From: Aculops lycopersici | Lineage: Eukaryota > Arthropoda > Arachnida > Trombidiformes > Eriophyidae | NCBI GenBank assembly: GCA_015350385.1 | Contig: WNKI01000004.1 | Location: forward strand, 1,798,170 to 1,862,169 | Length of the DNA: 64,000 nt | Reading direction: 5' to 3' | Shown: in pieces, positions 40,390-51,269 of the stretch | Layout: each line of letters starts with the position of its first letter | Position numbering within the stretch: position 1 is the stretch's first letter | Notes under the pieces: generated by a model | The model's database searches: none | Told to the model about the DNA's origin: nothing | Seen by the model: the letters and a program-made list of their open reading frames with translations, nothing else | Program-made: the position numbers and the translations under genes

Positions 40390-42903
40390 TTAATTGATTT
40401 TGTTGTTTTTAATTGACCGCGAAGGCCTCTGAAGTTTAGTTGCCAATCTAAACAAATTCCCCTGTAGATATCTACCAAGTGGTTCCTCAACTAGAACGAA
40501 TAGGATCGCCGATAGTAAGTAAGTGCCGCAAACGCCAATTACGAAAATGTAGATTAAGTTGAAATTAGTGACTCGTTGCAAATGAGTCATTCCTTGGACA
40601 GTGTACATGATAAACTCCAAATTAACAACCAATACACAGATGCTCATCCTTGACATTGGTTTCCAAAAGGGAGCTGACAAAATTCTATTCACCCACCTGT
40701 TACCAAATCCGACCGAGCCTATGAGGATATAGAGGCCTGTTATTGCGGCGTAGGAAAAATGCAAATATGTGATCAGGAAAACAATGTTGAATGTTGTAAA
40801 GTTTAACCCTTTGAGCGCCGCGTACTTCAAAAGATATGGATAGGAGGCAAAGCAGATGACAAACGCCAGGCAAATATAGCCACCATACTTTTGCAATACC
40901 AGAGGCAACTCGGGCTTTGTGACATTTGGATTCGACTTGCCCTCATTGAGTGCCTTCACTTTGGCCTCAATATAACTGTAGCGTCTGTTTTCATAATCAA
41001 AAATATAATAGCCAATCAAAACTCCAATTAACCATGAGCTTATTCTAAGGTGAGGTAAGGTATAAACTCTCATAAATCCAATAACTAGAGACCTAAATCC
41101 ATAGGCATCCAATCGGCTAACTGGAATTGCATGCTCGCTAGGTGTCTTCGCGTACTCGCTGGACGAGGCTAGCATGCTCGCGGCACAACATGTGAGTATC
41201 AACCACTTGCCAAATTTGGGATTCTTGTGTAGAGCTAGTAGGAATATTGGTGTTAAGGCAAAGAATTGGAAGTCGGCCGCTATGTACCAACCGAATGCTG
41301 CACAATGCTCTGCGGCCGACTTAAAATTTGCCACCATTAGCAGGGTCCACCACCAGGACTCTCGCTCGCAAACTCGCCTCAATCCCAAGTTGGTGGTTGC
41401 ATAATCCCAAAATGGACCAGAATTTAGATATTTGGCCCAATACTTGGAGTAGGCAACAATGAATCCATAGGCAACAATTAGTTTGATGTATCTATAGATA
41501 ATGAGTGCCACCCAAGCAACTGGACTCGACATGAACGGTTTCTGCTGATTGCGCTTAAATAGCATATAAGCTGATAGTAGTCCGGAGATTGAGATGAATA
41601 TATTGACCGTGAAGGCTGGAATAATGTGATGCCAAATGAATATGGGCGACCACATGTCCTTGAAATTGCGAGTATCCGCCAGGGTAGCACTAGTAAAAAA
41701 TAAGGCGTGAGCCGAGACAATATTAACCATTCCAATTACTTTGAGTCCCTCGACTAAGTCTAAATTCAGAATTGGTCTTTGTGGATTCAAGTTCTCGCAT
41801 GGAGTTTGATTTGAATCACCGAGTTTTCCGTTTTCCTCACAAGTCGCTGATGATTGCTTTCGAAATTCCGAGTTACTATCTTGATAATAGCGCTTGAGAC
41901 AATACATTGGATTGGTCTTGAACAACTTGCGCAAGTTATAAGTTACAGAGAGGGTTTTGTAAAATTCAAATTTCAATTCCCCTTCCGGATCTTCTTCAAT
42001 CATCATTGCCCTCCGCTGTGACTTATATTTGGGAACCTTCAACTTATGATACTTGTATGTACAATAAGATACAAGCGAAAGCCATAAACTCAACACAGTG
42101 ACAAAGATTAAACTTCCACTGTTCAGATACCAAGCTCTTAGCGGTGATTGCTCGTCAGGTAGACAGTAGACATCCGTGAGCACGGTTTCGTTGTAATCAA
42201 TTTCGCGATAATTATACTCCATAAGCTTGTGTATCAACTCAAATTTGTTCTTATATCTCTGGGAGTCGCATGTTTTTGGTAGGCAAATGCCCATCTTTAT
42301 CACCTCGTCTGCTTCTGTTAGCCAACCGCGGTACTTGAGCATTGCCCAGCAGTATCTTGTTGGCACCTGTTCCATGGATGCACCTGTTGAGCTAAATAAA
42401 TCAACTCTTAAATTCAAACACTCCTCATAACGACCAATCCAAAAGGTATTTCCAAGCATGAAACCGGGTGGAAATTTGCCATAAGTATCGAGTAGACGAT
42501 ACAGGTTCACATCCTTGGACTTGAATTTCAATCTTCTCTGCTCCATTGAACGCTCATTGAGTTCGCTTAAATGTTGCAAACACTTTTCCTGGTCAACAAG
42601 TGGCCCGCCGGAAACTCGATGCTCCTCTTCGTCATCGTACCTGTGGATCAAAAAGTCCATCATATATGCCGATCGATACTTCGCAACTGTGATTGCATAT
42701 TTGTGCTGGGACAGGGTTAAATTTTGACCAGCATTCTCACATTCATTATACATAATCTTGCACGAATTATAAGAATGCGAAAGATATTTGAAGATTTCAT
42801 CACTAGAAGTGCTATTGAATGGACTCGGTCCAGAGTGTATTACACTAGAAATAAAACTAGATTGTGTAAAGACAATCAATAGAATTGTTGCTAATTTGAG
42901 CAT
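40390..42903 (-). CDS. NRF6-like membrane acyltransferase
   Basis: 837 residues from ATG at 42903; the frame extends seven codons upstream only from a TTG. A signal peptide (MLKLATILLIVFTQSSFISS) precedes a cysteine-containing NRF domain (about 35-255) with FPPGFMLGNTFWIG and RYCWAMLK-like motifs and ICLPKTC. A transmembrane helix follows at about 265, then a cytosolic linker and a multi-pass acyltransferase-3 domain (about 370-800) starting LDLVEGLKVIGMVNIVSAHA. This is the family of C. elegans NRF-6 and NDG-4, proposed to move lipids or xenobiotics across epithelia. Such genes are often multiplied in arthropods. Single exon. No donor or acceptor substrate can be told from the sequence. Confidence 0.9.
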   Translation of the reverse strand: MLKLATILLIVFTQSSFISSVIHSGPSPFNSTSSDEIFKYLSHSYNSCKIMYNECENAGQNLTLSQHKYAITVAKYRSAYMMDFLIHRYDDEEEHRVSGGPLVDQEKCLQHLSELNERSMEQRRLKFKSKDVNLYRLLDTYGKFPPGFMLGNTFWIGRYEECLNLRVDLFSSTGASMEQVPTRYCWAMLKYRGWLTEADEVIKMGICLPKTCDSQRYKNKFELIHKLMEYNYREIDYNETVLTDVYCLPDEQSPLRAWYLNSGSLIFVTVLSLWLSLVSYCTYKYHKLKVPKYKSQRRAMMIEEDPEGELKFEFYKTLSVTYNLRKLFKTNPMYCLKRYYQDSNSEFRKQSSATCEENGKLGDSNQTPCENLNPQRPILNLDLVEGLKVIGMVNIVSAHALFFTSATLADTRNFKDMWSPIFIWHHIIPAFTVNIFISISGLLSAYMLFKRNQQKPFMSSPVAWVALIIYRYIKLIVAYGFIVAYSKYWAKYLNSGPFWDYATTNLGLRRVCERESWWWTLLMVANFKSAAEHCAAFGWYIAADFQFFALTPIFLLALHKNPKFGKWLILTCCAASMLASSSEYAKTPSEHAIPVSRLDAYGFRSLVIGFMRVYTLPHLRISSWLIGVLIGYYIFDYENRRYSYIEAKVKALNEGKSNPNVTKPELPLVLQKYGGYICLAFVICFASYPYLLKYAALKGLNFTTFNIVFLITYLHFSYAAITGLYILIGSVGFGNRWVNRILSAPFWKPMSRMSICVLVVNLEFIMYTVQGMTHLQRVTNFNLIYIFVIGVCGTYLLSAILFVLVEEPLGRYLQGNLFRLATKLQRPSRSIKNNKIN

Positions 42904-44226
42904 CTTGAATATTTGATTATTCAATTATTCGGGATCAATCTTAGATCCTACCACAAGTTCGGTTTCACATTGGATATCTGTTGTGTGGGTCCAATTTGTT
43001 GGTGTTGAAAAGTTGTTAACACCACCGAACATTCATGGGGAATCCTCAAACACGTAGATAAGTTTCCTCGGGTGAAGAAGGAAGTAAAACGACTCAGTCC
43101 GACGATAAGTGGTGACAAATCGGTAAATCAGTCGAGTAAAACTCCAATCTGTCTTAACCCCACGAACAGGAAAAACTCACCTGAGTGTCGAGTCATTAAG
43201 CGTGACTGCTCACTCCTACAAGTGGGTTTTGTTTATATGTATTTTGCTCGTTGCTGAATCCTCAATAAGTCAAGTGTTTTTCAGGAAAGAAAAAACTCAA
43301 TTGAAGAGGAAATGATTCTATTTTTATGTTTAAGGGATGAAATGAAGTTGTTGTTGAAGATTAAAATTGCTCGTAAGTGAAGAGGGTAGAATTTAGATCA
43401 GTTTATAGCAAAAATAGAAGAATAAACAGAGACACAAGTTGCTCCATTCATTCAGTCTTGATGGACCATCAAAAAGCTCCTATTGACAGGCAAAGGTAGC
43501 CGGGTGAGTACTCGACCAGTTTGGTAGCTGGTGGTGCTTCATTCGAGCTGCTTAAAACTACTCGACCAAATGGTCGGGTAAAGACGACGTCATTTGCGTT
43601 AGCTGAAATGAAAAAATTAGATGGAGAGAGAGCAAGAGAGATCATGATGAAAACACGATGATAAGAAATGAGAAAGGAGGAAGGTGAGAATTATGCAGGC
43701 TAGCTGAACGACTGTCCGGCTCGTTAATTTGCCAGTGGTCGCTGATTTAGTTGCTCATAATTAATATTATCACCCTTATTATCAACGCTCTGGATGACGG
43801 GCAGGAGTGGTTATTGCAGCAATTACGTAATGAGAGTTCTTTCACACAGCGACACTCTTCTATCTTTTATCTTATAGTGAATTAGTTAGTTAGCTAGCTA
43901 GCTAACTACCTGACCGACCGAACAACTAGCTAACTCACAGGCATGGGAGGAGTTCAGAGGAAGGAGGAGAAAATCTATTGGCCAGCCTTCTCGTGCGAGC
44001 CCTCTCGTAGTACGAGCGACACTCACACGTTCACCTGGTTGCGCCCCGTAGGCGATTAAAGAGATCCAACAGGTGGTTGTGTGTGTGTTGTGAAGTACCA
44101 TTTGAATGATAGTGGCCAATGCGCATGCGGTTGGCCCGCCGTGCCGAGGAGATCAAAGGGGGGGCGGGTCAGTGAGTCCCGCGGTCCTAAAAACCCACCG
44201 TGGCCAGGTGCGCTAGCGGACAGTCG

Positions 44227-44240
44227 AGCGGTCGACCGCT
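44227..44240. repeat. 14-bp perfect palindrome
   Basis: AGCGGTCGACCGCT is self-complementary over 14 bp in a GC-rich stretch with several CTAGCG copies. Confidence 0.6.
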
Positions 44241-45205
44241 AAGGCGTCAGCCTCTGGCAAAACATCGGTTAAATAAACAGATAGCTCATGGCAAGGCTAG
44301 CTCGAGGAGAAGATAGGTAGCGAGCGCAAGAGGAGCGGCCAGTGTAGCTAGAACATTGCGGAGTAGCTTAATGAAGGCCACCAACGTAGAGGGCGACCGC
44401 AGAGGTCAACTACCTGTCGTGATAAGTGTGCCCAAGCGCGGGCTTCTCTGGCTTAGGAATGTATAGCGGGCGCAGAGGAAAAAGAGTGTCTCTCTGGAGA
44501 GCAACTAAGCGCAGCGGAAGCGTTAGAACTAGAAGAAAGTAATCGAGGTTAGCCACTTGTTGCTGAAATGGGGCTAGTGTAGCTTACGTCACACTAGCGC
44601 CTAGCGGCATTAAGGAAAAGAGAGCGCGCAGCGGAAGCACGTGGAGAGAAGTATGGAGCAGTCTCGCGTAATTTTCTATTCAGTACCGGAGGATTGGACA
44701 TCGGATAAACAACGACCAACTTTACCAATAATAATCAATAAAACAGTGCAGTGTCTAGAAGTAGCTCGAGAGCGGGTATTCGGGTACTGCAGTCAATGGG
44801 GGAGACGTAGCGAGTGACCGACTGACCGCTACAGTAGGGTTGCATTGTGTTAGTGTGATTTTAACAGACGAGAATCTTCAAGCAACTTCACAGTGAATCT
44901 GAGTGAGTGAAAGCTAACTCAGATGCGAGCACCACAATCCAACAGTCCGAATTCTACTGCCCTCCACTCGTTACTCTAGTGCCTTTAAATTACTATCACT
45001 TGCTCTAGTATCCTATCAAAGTAGAAAGAGAGATGATTGGACTCTCTATCTATCCGACCAGCCAGCCAGCCAGTCAGTCATTCGGTGGGCTAGCTAGGAA
45101 CGAAGACATGCAAAAGCTAACTGTATACGCACACACTGGGTGAGTTGAGTCACACGCTGCCAAGAGTTGCGAAAATCAACAGGTGAATCAAGTGCAGCTC
45201 CCATA

Positions 45206-45230
45206 GAGAGGGAGGGAGGGAGGGAGGGAA
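45206..45230. repeat. (GGGA)n microsatellite
   Basis: GAGAGGGAGGGAGGGAGG-type tract, simple tetranucleotide repeat. Confidence 0.85.
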
Positions 45231-45706
45231 AGAGTGCAATTTAATCGACGAGGACGAAGTCGAAGTGCACGATGGAAGCAACAAGTGGCCGTATGATTGT
45301 TGTTGCCTTCTCTTTCACGCCGCCCCCATAGACTAAGACGAGTGTTTGCTTGGTCCAGTCTGGTTAGCTGCATCTCGTGATGATGTTGTTGTTGCCGCTA
45401 TTATTTCCGTGCCTTTTGCCGATGATGATGATGTTGCTCTTACATCAACAAGATCACCAAGAGCAATGGAGAAACGAGGTGGAGGCAACATCAATGTAGT
45501 TGCCACTAGCGCTTAAGCCATAGGATTGAGATTCAACTCTCACTAGCTGCCATCGCTTGTGAGATCTCGTCTCGGTGATGTGTGTCCAGTTACGACCACG
45601 ACCACGACCACCACCACCACTACTTTTATTGAGACCACTAGAAGACATCTAGCTTCCCAGTGGACCAAGTGGCAAGCTACTTCACTCACTCACTCACTTA
45701 CTTACT

Positions 45707-45733
45707 GACCGACCGGCCGGCCGGCCGGCCGGA
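45707..45733. repeat. (GGCC)n microsatellite
   Basis: A GACCGACC stretch grades into a GGCC tetranucleotide tract, entirely C and G over about 18 bp. Confidence 0.85.
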
Positions 45734-46387
45734 TGGCCGGATGGCTGGCCGCCGGTGGGCGTCAAACAGCACGACTTTCCGTTGGCTTCGATGGCGCCGT
45801 TGTAGTCGGAGCGACTGTTGGAAATGATGGAATAGCCGCTGGAATTGGTTCACAAACTTGAATTGGTTTGTTGGAACATCATCATCATCATCAATCGCGA
45901 CAGCAACCAATTCATACAATACAATCATGAGGGTGAAGGTAACTCTCGGACTCTCTCGTGCTAAGGCGGGCTCACGTTGAATTCGGCTCTTCAGTCAGCA
46001 GCAGTTAGCTCTAGTTTAACAGTCAAAAACGATCAAAGCAACAACAACAACAACAGGTAGTTATTGTTATTATTATGCGCGAGATTATTGTAGCGGTTAA
46101 GTAAAGTAGAGATCCAAGGCGCTTAAGTTAGTTGGTGGCGAGTGGTAATCTTTTGCTGATTGTAGAAATCTCTTAATCGGCAAACAATCAAGAGCAACTC
46201 AAAGCACAAGCAACAGGTTCTCTCTTTCCCTTTTCAAGTGGTCTATTGCGCGAGCAAAAGTTCAGTCAACTTTATGTCAGAAATTTGTCTCCTCTTTCTG
46301 GTTATTGAATAAAATTAACACACAGTCTCTAAACTAAGAATAGCTTACAATCGCAAGTTTATTTTCAATAAAAATAAAAAAAACAGT

Positions 46388-48574
46388 ATGACACTTAAAT
46401 CTGAAGCATCAGCGGGGCCCATCGGCGGCAGCTCTAGAAGCCGCAGCAACTCGAAGCGGCTCAATCAAGTATCAAGATTATTGTCAACAGGTATCCTAGT
46501 ACTAATCTATTGTTATTGTTGTTGCAGCATCCAAAGCGTTTCAAGTTTTCAATCTCAGCCACAACCTCCTCCATTCAGATCTCAAGCATTGCCACCAAAT
46601 GGACCTTCGTCAGGTCCGCCGATACAAAATGGAGCGCCAATATCGTCGCAGTCGCAATCCCCAGGTGGCCGCGGCTTGCCGCAACCCCAACCGGCGGGAG
46701 GAAGCTTGGTGGCCAATATAAATTGCAACAAAATTCGCGGCCATGTTACGTTGACGCCAAATCTTCAAGGTGGCACCACGGTCACCACACAAATCAGCGC
46801 CGGCCCACCAGGTGAGGTGTACCAGTGGAGCGTGCACCAGTTTCCCGTTAAGCCAGGCACTGCAATGTGCTCATGCTCGGCCCTAATCCTCGGCACCAAG
46901 CTCATTGACCTGAGCGAAATGCATGGAAATCTTCCCTCGGATCAGGAGTTTAATGTCCAGTCGTCGTTGAATTTATTTGGACCCGACTCGCCGGTTGGCC
47001 ACTCGCTTATGTTGCGCGGAATGAAAACTGGAATGGTTGCCTGCGCCACCTTCCTTCCCACCAGCCGGAAGTCCAATTACCGGGCAAAATTTCACTCTCC
47101 AATCAGTGGATCAGTGACCATCTTTCAAACTGCCTTTGGAACCTCGTTCATATCGCATTTAATGTACTCAAATGGAACCAGACGTCACTCGCAGCATCGA
47201 TTCGACATCATCAAGACCGAGGACGAAATTTTGGCCAATCCTCTACAGAGTGGCACCCAAGCTAGCGCCTTAATTGGCGGAGGGCAACGAGTTGATTCGC
47301 GCCAAGCTCAACTGGAGCAACGTGAGCATGAGCTCGAGTTGAGCCAGTGCAAGAGGTTTCCAAATGGTGAGCCGCTATTGAGGAACATGACCTACCAACT
47401 GTCCGTTAGCACGGAGAGTTTTGGAATGCGCGGCCGAACAGCAATGGTCCTGCCACCGATTCCATTCGAGACCTTCTCTAGTGTCTTTGTAGTGGTTTAT
47501 TCGGAACACGATCCTAACGATCCCATTGGTTGCGCTCCATTGCGCTTTGCCAAACCCAAAACGGCGGCTGCAAAATTCCAATCGGTTAGTGTTCAGGGAA
47601 GTGTAGTTTTCAGCCAGGATTCACCGTATGACGTCACACTGGCCAGGGTAAACTTGAATATGCCAAATAGCGATGCTCATAGCTACGGAATCGACGAGCT
47701 GCCCATGATCATCCGCCGGAAGTCGGACACGCGAGTTTGTCCAAACATCCGCGAGATCATCTACAACCCTCATCATGTGGAGCCAAGTTCAGTGCCGCCA
47801 GAGGGCGAGGCAACAAGTGACCAATACGCGGTGGGCGATTTAAGTGGCAAGTACGGATCCCTAACCGGCAAGGCAACTGAGAAGATTCAAGTCAATGATT
47901 TTAATTTGCCTCTATTTGGACCAACAAGTATCGTGGGTCGTGCCATGACCATCTACTCGGCGGACGGCGTCGCCATTGGCTGCTCAAATGTTGAACTCAC
48001 CACCCCGATGACCACTGCCTTTGCCACCTTTGACTTTGGTATTCAAGGCCAATTTATATTTAGACAACCGATGAATGATTGCAATGGCGATACATATGTC
48101 TACATTGAAGTTAGCAAGCCAACATCCTCCTCTTCCTCTTCAGGTTCATCCTCATCATCGAGCCATCAGCAGCATGAGAGAACATTGGACCACAATTGGC
48201 ACATCCATCAGAACGCCGTCGACTCGGGTCTCGACCACTTGTCGACCACCGACTGCTCGCCGGCTGGCTCACACTTCAACCCCTACAACACAAGCACAAC
48301 GAGCATCTACAGTCGCGACTGCACGCCCTTCAATGTGCTCAGGTGCGAGCTTGGCGACTTGTCCTCCAAGATGTTCACCATAGAAATTCCACCCTATAGA
48401 GTGAAGGGCGGCCAAGAGCCGGATATCGGCAAATCCTTTGGCACTGACATTGATCTACCACTATGCGGCCCTGTAAGTATTGTCAATAGATCTGTTGTTG
48501 TGCACGTCCAAGACTTTGGATCACAAAGATTAGCTTGCTCGACTGTCATCGAGTTCAAGCCGAGATCTAACTAA
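46388..48574 (+). CDS. Copper-only SOD repeat protein (CSRP), secreted or membrane-anchored
   Basis: 728 residues, single exon. A hydrophobic segment near 32-52 (STGILVLIYCYCCCSIQSVS) is a signal anchor or internal signal peptide; then a Pro/Gln/Ser-rich linker and about four SOD-like repeats (roughly 108-205, 215-390, 395-540, 545-728). Repeat cues are GPTSIVGRAMTIYS, GPVSIVNRSVVVHV and GDLSGKYGSL, the Cu/Zn-SOD strand-and-loop pattern. Only repeat 4 keeps likely copper ligands: HxH in WHIHQ, His in AGSHFNP, and His in RSVVVHV. The histidines of the zinc loop are absent. This fits the animal CSRP family, in which copper is bound without zinc. Repeats 1-3 look structural. AATAAA is not seen, but ATTAAA lies at 48594-48599. 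A Ser run interrupts repeat 4. Confidence 0.82.
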   Translation: MTLKSEASAGPIGGSSRSRSNSKRLNQVSRLLSTGILVLIYCYCCCSIQSVSSFQSQPQPPPFRSQALPPNGPSSGPPIQNGAPISSQSQSPGGRGLPQPQPAGGSLVANINCNKIRGHVTLTPNLQGGTTVTTQISAGPPGEVYQWSVHQFPVKPGTAMCSCSALILGTKLIDLSEMHGNLPSDQEFNVQSSLNLFGPDSPVGHSLMLRGMKTGMVACATFLPTSRKSNYRAKFHSPISGSVTIFQTAFGTSFISHLMYSNGTRRHSQHRFDIIKTEDEILANPLQSGTQASALIGGGQRVDSRQAQLEQREHELELSQCKRFPNGEPLLRNMTYQLSVSTESFGMRGRTAMVLPPIPFETFSSVFVVVYSEHDPNDPIGCAPLRFAKPKTAAAKFQSVSVQGSVVFSQDSPYDVTLARVNLNMPNSDAHSYGIDELPMIIRRKSDTRVCPNIREIIYNPHHVEPSSVPPEGEATSDQYAVGDLSGKYGSLTGKATEKIQVNDFNLPLFGPTSIVGRAMTIYSADGVAIGCSNVELTTPMTTAFATFDFGIQGQFIFRQPMNDCNGDTYVYIEVSKPTSSSSSSGSSSSSSHQQHERTLDHNWHIHQNAVDSGLDHLSTTDCSPAGSHFNPYNTSTTSIYSRDCTPFNVLRCELGDLSSKMFTIEIPPYRVKGGQEPDIGKSFGTDIDLPLCGPVSIVNRSVVVHVQDFGSQRLACSTVIEFKPRSN

Positions 48575-49349
48575 CCCCAGATGCCAGATTGCTATTAAAT
48601 TAAAACCTTATATAGATAAACAATAGAGAGTTTTGAGTATGTGTAAATTTAAGTAGTCAAATCACTGGTATCAGTTAACGCGATCGAATCATTTATTTAC
48701 TATCCATCGGTTAAACTTTTAGCACAAGACTAAAGTTAACCTTGTTAAGCTTCTCAAATCCAAGATTTAAAACATGTTAGCTGAAGCAATTTTTCTTCAT
48801 TTCCTCATTCTATCACTAGATCGAACTTCAATCATATTGTATGTGTGCTTAAATCTTTGCCTCATTCTGGTTGATTTGCTTGCTTCAGCCGATCATATTA
48901 GTATATTAATTATTAATTTAAGTATAAACTTCTCTTTGTTTGTTTGTCTGTTTGCCTGTTTTTCTGTCCTATCAATTCCTTTGTATGCTCTACACCTGGA
49001 CGTCATATTTGTGCTTAACTAACGCTAGGCTCACAATGCATTTATGCTCCATGTCTAATATCAAATATGTGCTAGTGGTGATCAGCGCAAAAATAGGTGA
49101 GAGAACTAAACATAGTATTTGGATGGATTAACAGGCCTTCATTGTAATCCCCTTTGCAGGTTAGTCTTATATCTTCATCTCTCCGCTTCTTTAAATGCAA
49201 TTCTTTTTTGTTATCTCGACAATGCAAAATTGAATGGGCAATAATTGGTCTTCACTGGTTGGCTAGTGGATGTTTTACGTCAACATAACCACTACACTCA
49301 TACATTAACCAGTAACCCAGGCTCCTTTCGTGGTGGCTAAAAGAATATA
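48575..49349. other. Intergenic, convergent 3' ends
   Basis: About 775 bp of AT-rich DNA between the SOD-repeat gene (+) and the Myb/SANT-like gene (-). Short frames such as 48774-49022 are hydrophobic by base composition and lack support. Confidence 0.5.
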
Positions 49350-51269
49350 TCAAGCCTCAGCGCCTCTAGGGTTATTGTTGCTACTATTCGTATTGCCACC
49401 ACTGTTACTAATTAAACCGACCACAGGTCCACTTATTGGTACAGCATTGTTATTGCTATCACTATTACTCAAATTGATATTAGTATTCGATGAATGATTT
49501 GGAACACTCAAGTTATCAATCGGGTTTGCACTACCGCCGGCCATACTTTGTTCAAACAATGAGCTTGCCACTTTTGAGATCCTGCTTAAGTGAGCCTCTA
49601 TTTTGCTTAATGAACTTGCGATGATGGCCAACATATCATTTCTTTGCTTATTGTACTCAGAATTAACCTGTTGTACATTACCTAGTGAACCTCCTGACCC
49701 CGATTGAAGCTGATGACCATCCTTAAGCAGAATATTGAACAAGAGATTTTTCAGTTGCGGCTCGGGTACTCCACCGAGATTGTTGGCCAAGGTTTGGGCC
49801 GTTGATGGGCCCAGGTGATTTACCTGGCCTTGTGTTAGATGGTGCTGATGTTGCTGTTGTTGGTGTGGTTGTTGTTGAATTTGCTGCTGCTGCTGTTGTT
49901 GCTGTTGCTGAGACGGATGTTGATGCTGTTGTTGTTGCTGTTGTTGGTGCTGTTGCTGTTGATGTTGATGTTGTTGGTGCTGTTGTTGTGATTGCTGATG
50001 CTGTTGTTGTTGGTGGTGAGCTTGTTGTTGTTGTTGTTGTTGTTGGTGGAGGTGAGGGTGCTGCTGTTGTTGGTGTTGTAGTTGCTGTTGATCGAGGGAA
50101 GTCCGATGGTGTATCAAATTATGCGCGTTTACGCCACCAAGATTTGTGGATAATTGAGTGGTTGTTGTGACACTATTAGTTACATGCTGCTCTGGGTTGC
50201 AAACCTCACTTCCTGTCGAGTAAACCAAACTGCACATACTTCCCGGTATAGTTCGAGCCATCATTCCGTTGGTCATAGTTCCATTTACCAAGCTAGGGCC
50301 CGCGTTTATGGTTTGTATTGCGTGTTGACCATGATGGTTATGCTGTTGATTGCTCAGAGCATCCGAGACAATGTTCATACCACTCAATATACTATCCATT
50401 TCAGGTGGAACTATTAATACCATATCATCATTTGGCATCTGTATTTGTTGCACATGACCTGGTAAATCAATCATTGATTTGGCTACGTTCTGTGGCGTCA
50501 GCTTAACGACATTAATCGGGTTCTGAGAAGAAAGCGCATCATTTGGATTTGTCATGTGGTGTGATTGTTGTTGTTGCTGCTGCTGTTGCTGAATTTGATG
50601 TTGTAATTGCTGTTGCTGCTGCTGCTGATTGGAAGTATGACTCTGAACAACACTTGTTATTGTACTCGTACCGGTGTTATTAGGAGGAGCGTTATTCGAA
50701 TTGCTGTTGTTACTCGTGCTCCCATTTTTACTAACTCCATTACTAGCACTACTCATCTCATTTGATCCTGGATCTTTGTCTGGATCTACAAACTTCCTCT
50801 TAGCTCGGCATTTTTCATTCTTGAACTTCTTCATCACTTGTGGTAAACTACGGGGCGTGGTGGATACTGTGTTCACCTCTTTCGTGATGGCCTCCCAAGC
50901 GAGCTCGCGATTCTTCTTCGTTGCCTGGCTTGGAGGACCATAGAAGATCTCTCGTCTAGATTCGATTCCTCTATGCAAAACTTGAATCTCGGCACTCGAC
51001 CAATTGTCAGCTCTTTCCTTCTTACCTTTATGCTGGCTCGAGTTACTATTCTGATTGCTATTCTCTCCGACGATACCTGATTGCTGTTGTCCATTATGGT
51101 TGCCGCCAGTTTGCGGGTTTGGATTGTTGTTGCCGCTACCCCCATTGTTGTGGTTGTTAGAGCCTCCAACTACTGAATTACTATTGCTGCTATTGTTGTC
51201 TTGGGTGCTTGAACTTTGGTCACTTTCGTCGCCATTATCTAAAGCAACCGAGGCTTTTCGTTTTGTCAT
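49350..51269 (-). CDS. PolyQ Myb/SANT-like DNA-binding regulator
   Basis: 639 residues from the ATG at 51269, which begins MTKRKASVALDNGDE; the longer frame starts only at a TTG. Residues about 87-159 form a trihelical Myb/SANT-like domain of the zeste/NAIF1 type: NWSSAEIQVLHRGIESRR, then AWEAITKEVN, then LPQVMKKFKNEKCRAKRKF. Family members bind DNA and regulate transcription or chromatin. The middle (about 370-480) is a very long Gln/His tract. A helical segment near the C-terminus (QRNDMLAIIASSLSKIEAHLSRI) is typical of the self-association end of such proteins. Asn/Ser/Gly-rich linkers fill the rest. No specific orthologue recognised. Confidence 0.75.
   Translation of the reverse strand: MTKRKASVALDNGDESDQSSSTQDNNSSNSNSVVGGSNNHNNGGSGNNNPNPQTGGNHNGQQQSGIVGENSNQNSNSSQHKGKKERADNWSSAEIQVLHRGIESRREIFYGPPSQATKKNRELAWEAITKEVNTVSTTPRSLPQVMKKFKNEKCRAKRKFVDPDKDPGSNEMSSASNGVSKNGSTSNNSNSNNAPPNNTGTSTITSVVQSHTSNQQQQQQQLQHQIQQQQQQQQQSHHMTNPNDALSSQNPINVVKLTPQNVAKSMIDLPGHVQQIQMPNDDMVLIVPPEMDSILSGMNIVSDALSNQQHNHHGQHAIQTINAGPSLVNGTMTNGMMARTIPGSMCSLVYSTGSEVCNPEQHVTNSVTTTTQLSTNLGGVNAHNLIHHRTSLDQQQLQHQQQQHPHLHQQQQQQQQAHHQQQQHQQSQQQHQQHQHQQQQHQQQQQQQHQHPSQQQQQQQQQQIQQQPHQQQQHQHHLTQGQVNHLGPSTAQTLANNLGGVPEPQLKNLLFNILLKDGHQLQSGSGGSLGNVQQVNSEYNKQRNDMLAIIASSLSKIEAHLSRISKVASSLFEQSMAGGSANPIDNLSVPNHSSNTNINLSNSDSNNNAVPISGPVVGLISNSGGNTNSSNNNPRGAEA

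Larger units (their letters stand above)
42904..46387. other. Long gene-poor interval upstream of the SOD-repeat gene
   Basis: About 3.5 kb. No convincing frame. It contains AGCT-rich palindromic DNA near 43890-43908, CAACARGTG-type motifs at 44067, 44554, 45177 and 45279, repeated GCGCAGCGGAAGC at about 44511 and 44629, and tetranucleotide microsatellites. The right end, from about 45950, is likely promoter and 5' UTR of the SOD-repeat gene. An unrecognised non-coding RNA near 44150-44830 cannot be excluded. Confidence 0.45.

Noticed and set aside
49802..50170. 122-codon Val-rich frame antisense to the polyQ gene
   Set aside because: A direct shadow of CAG/CAA repeats on the other strand.
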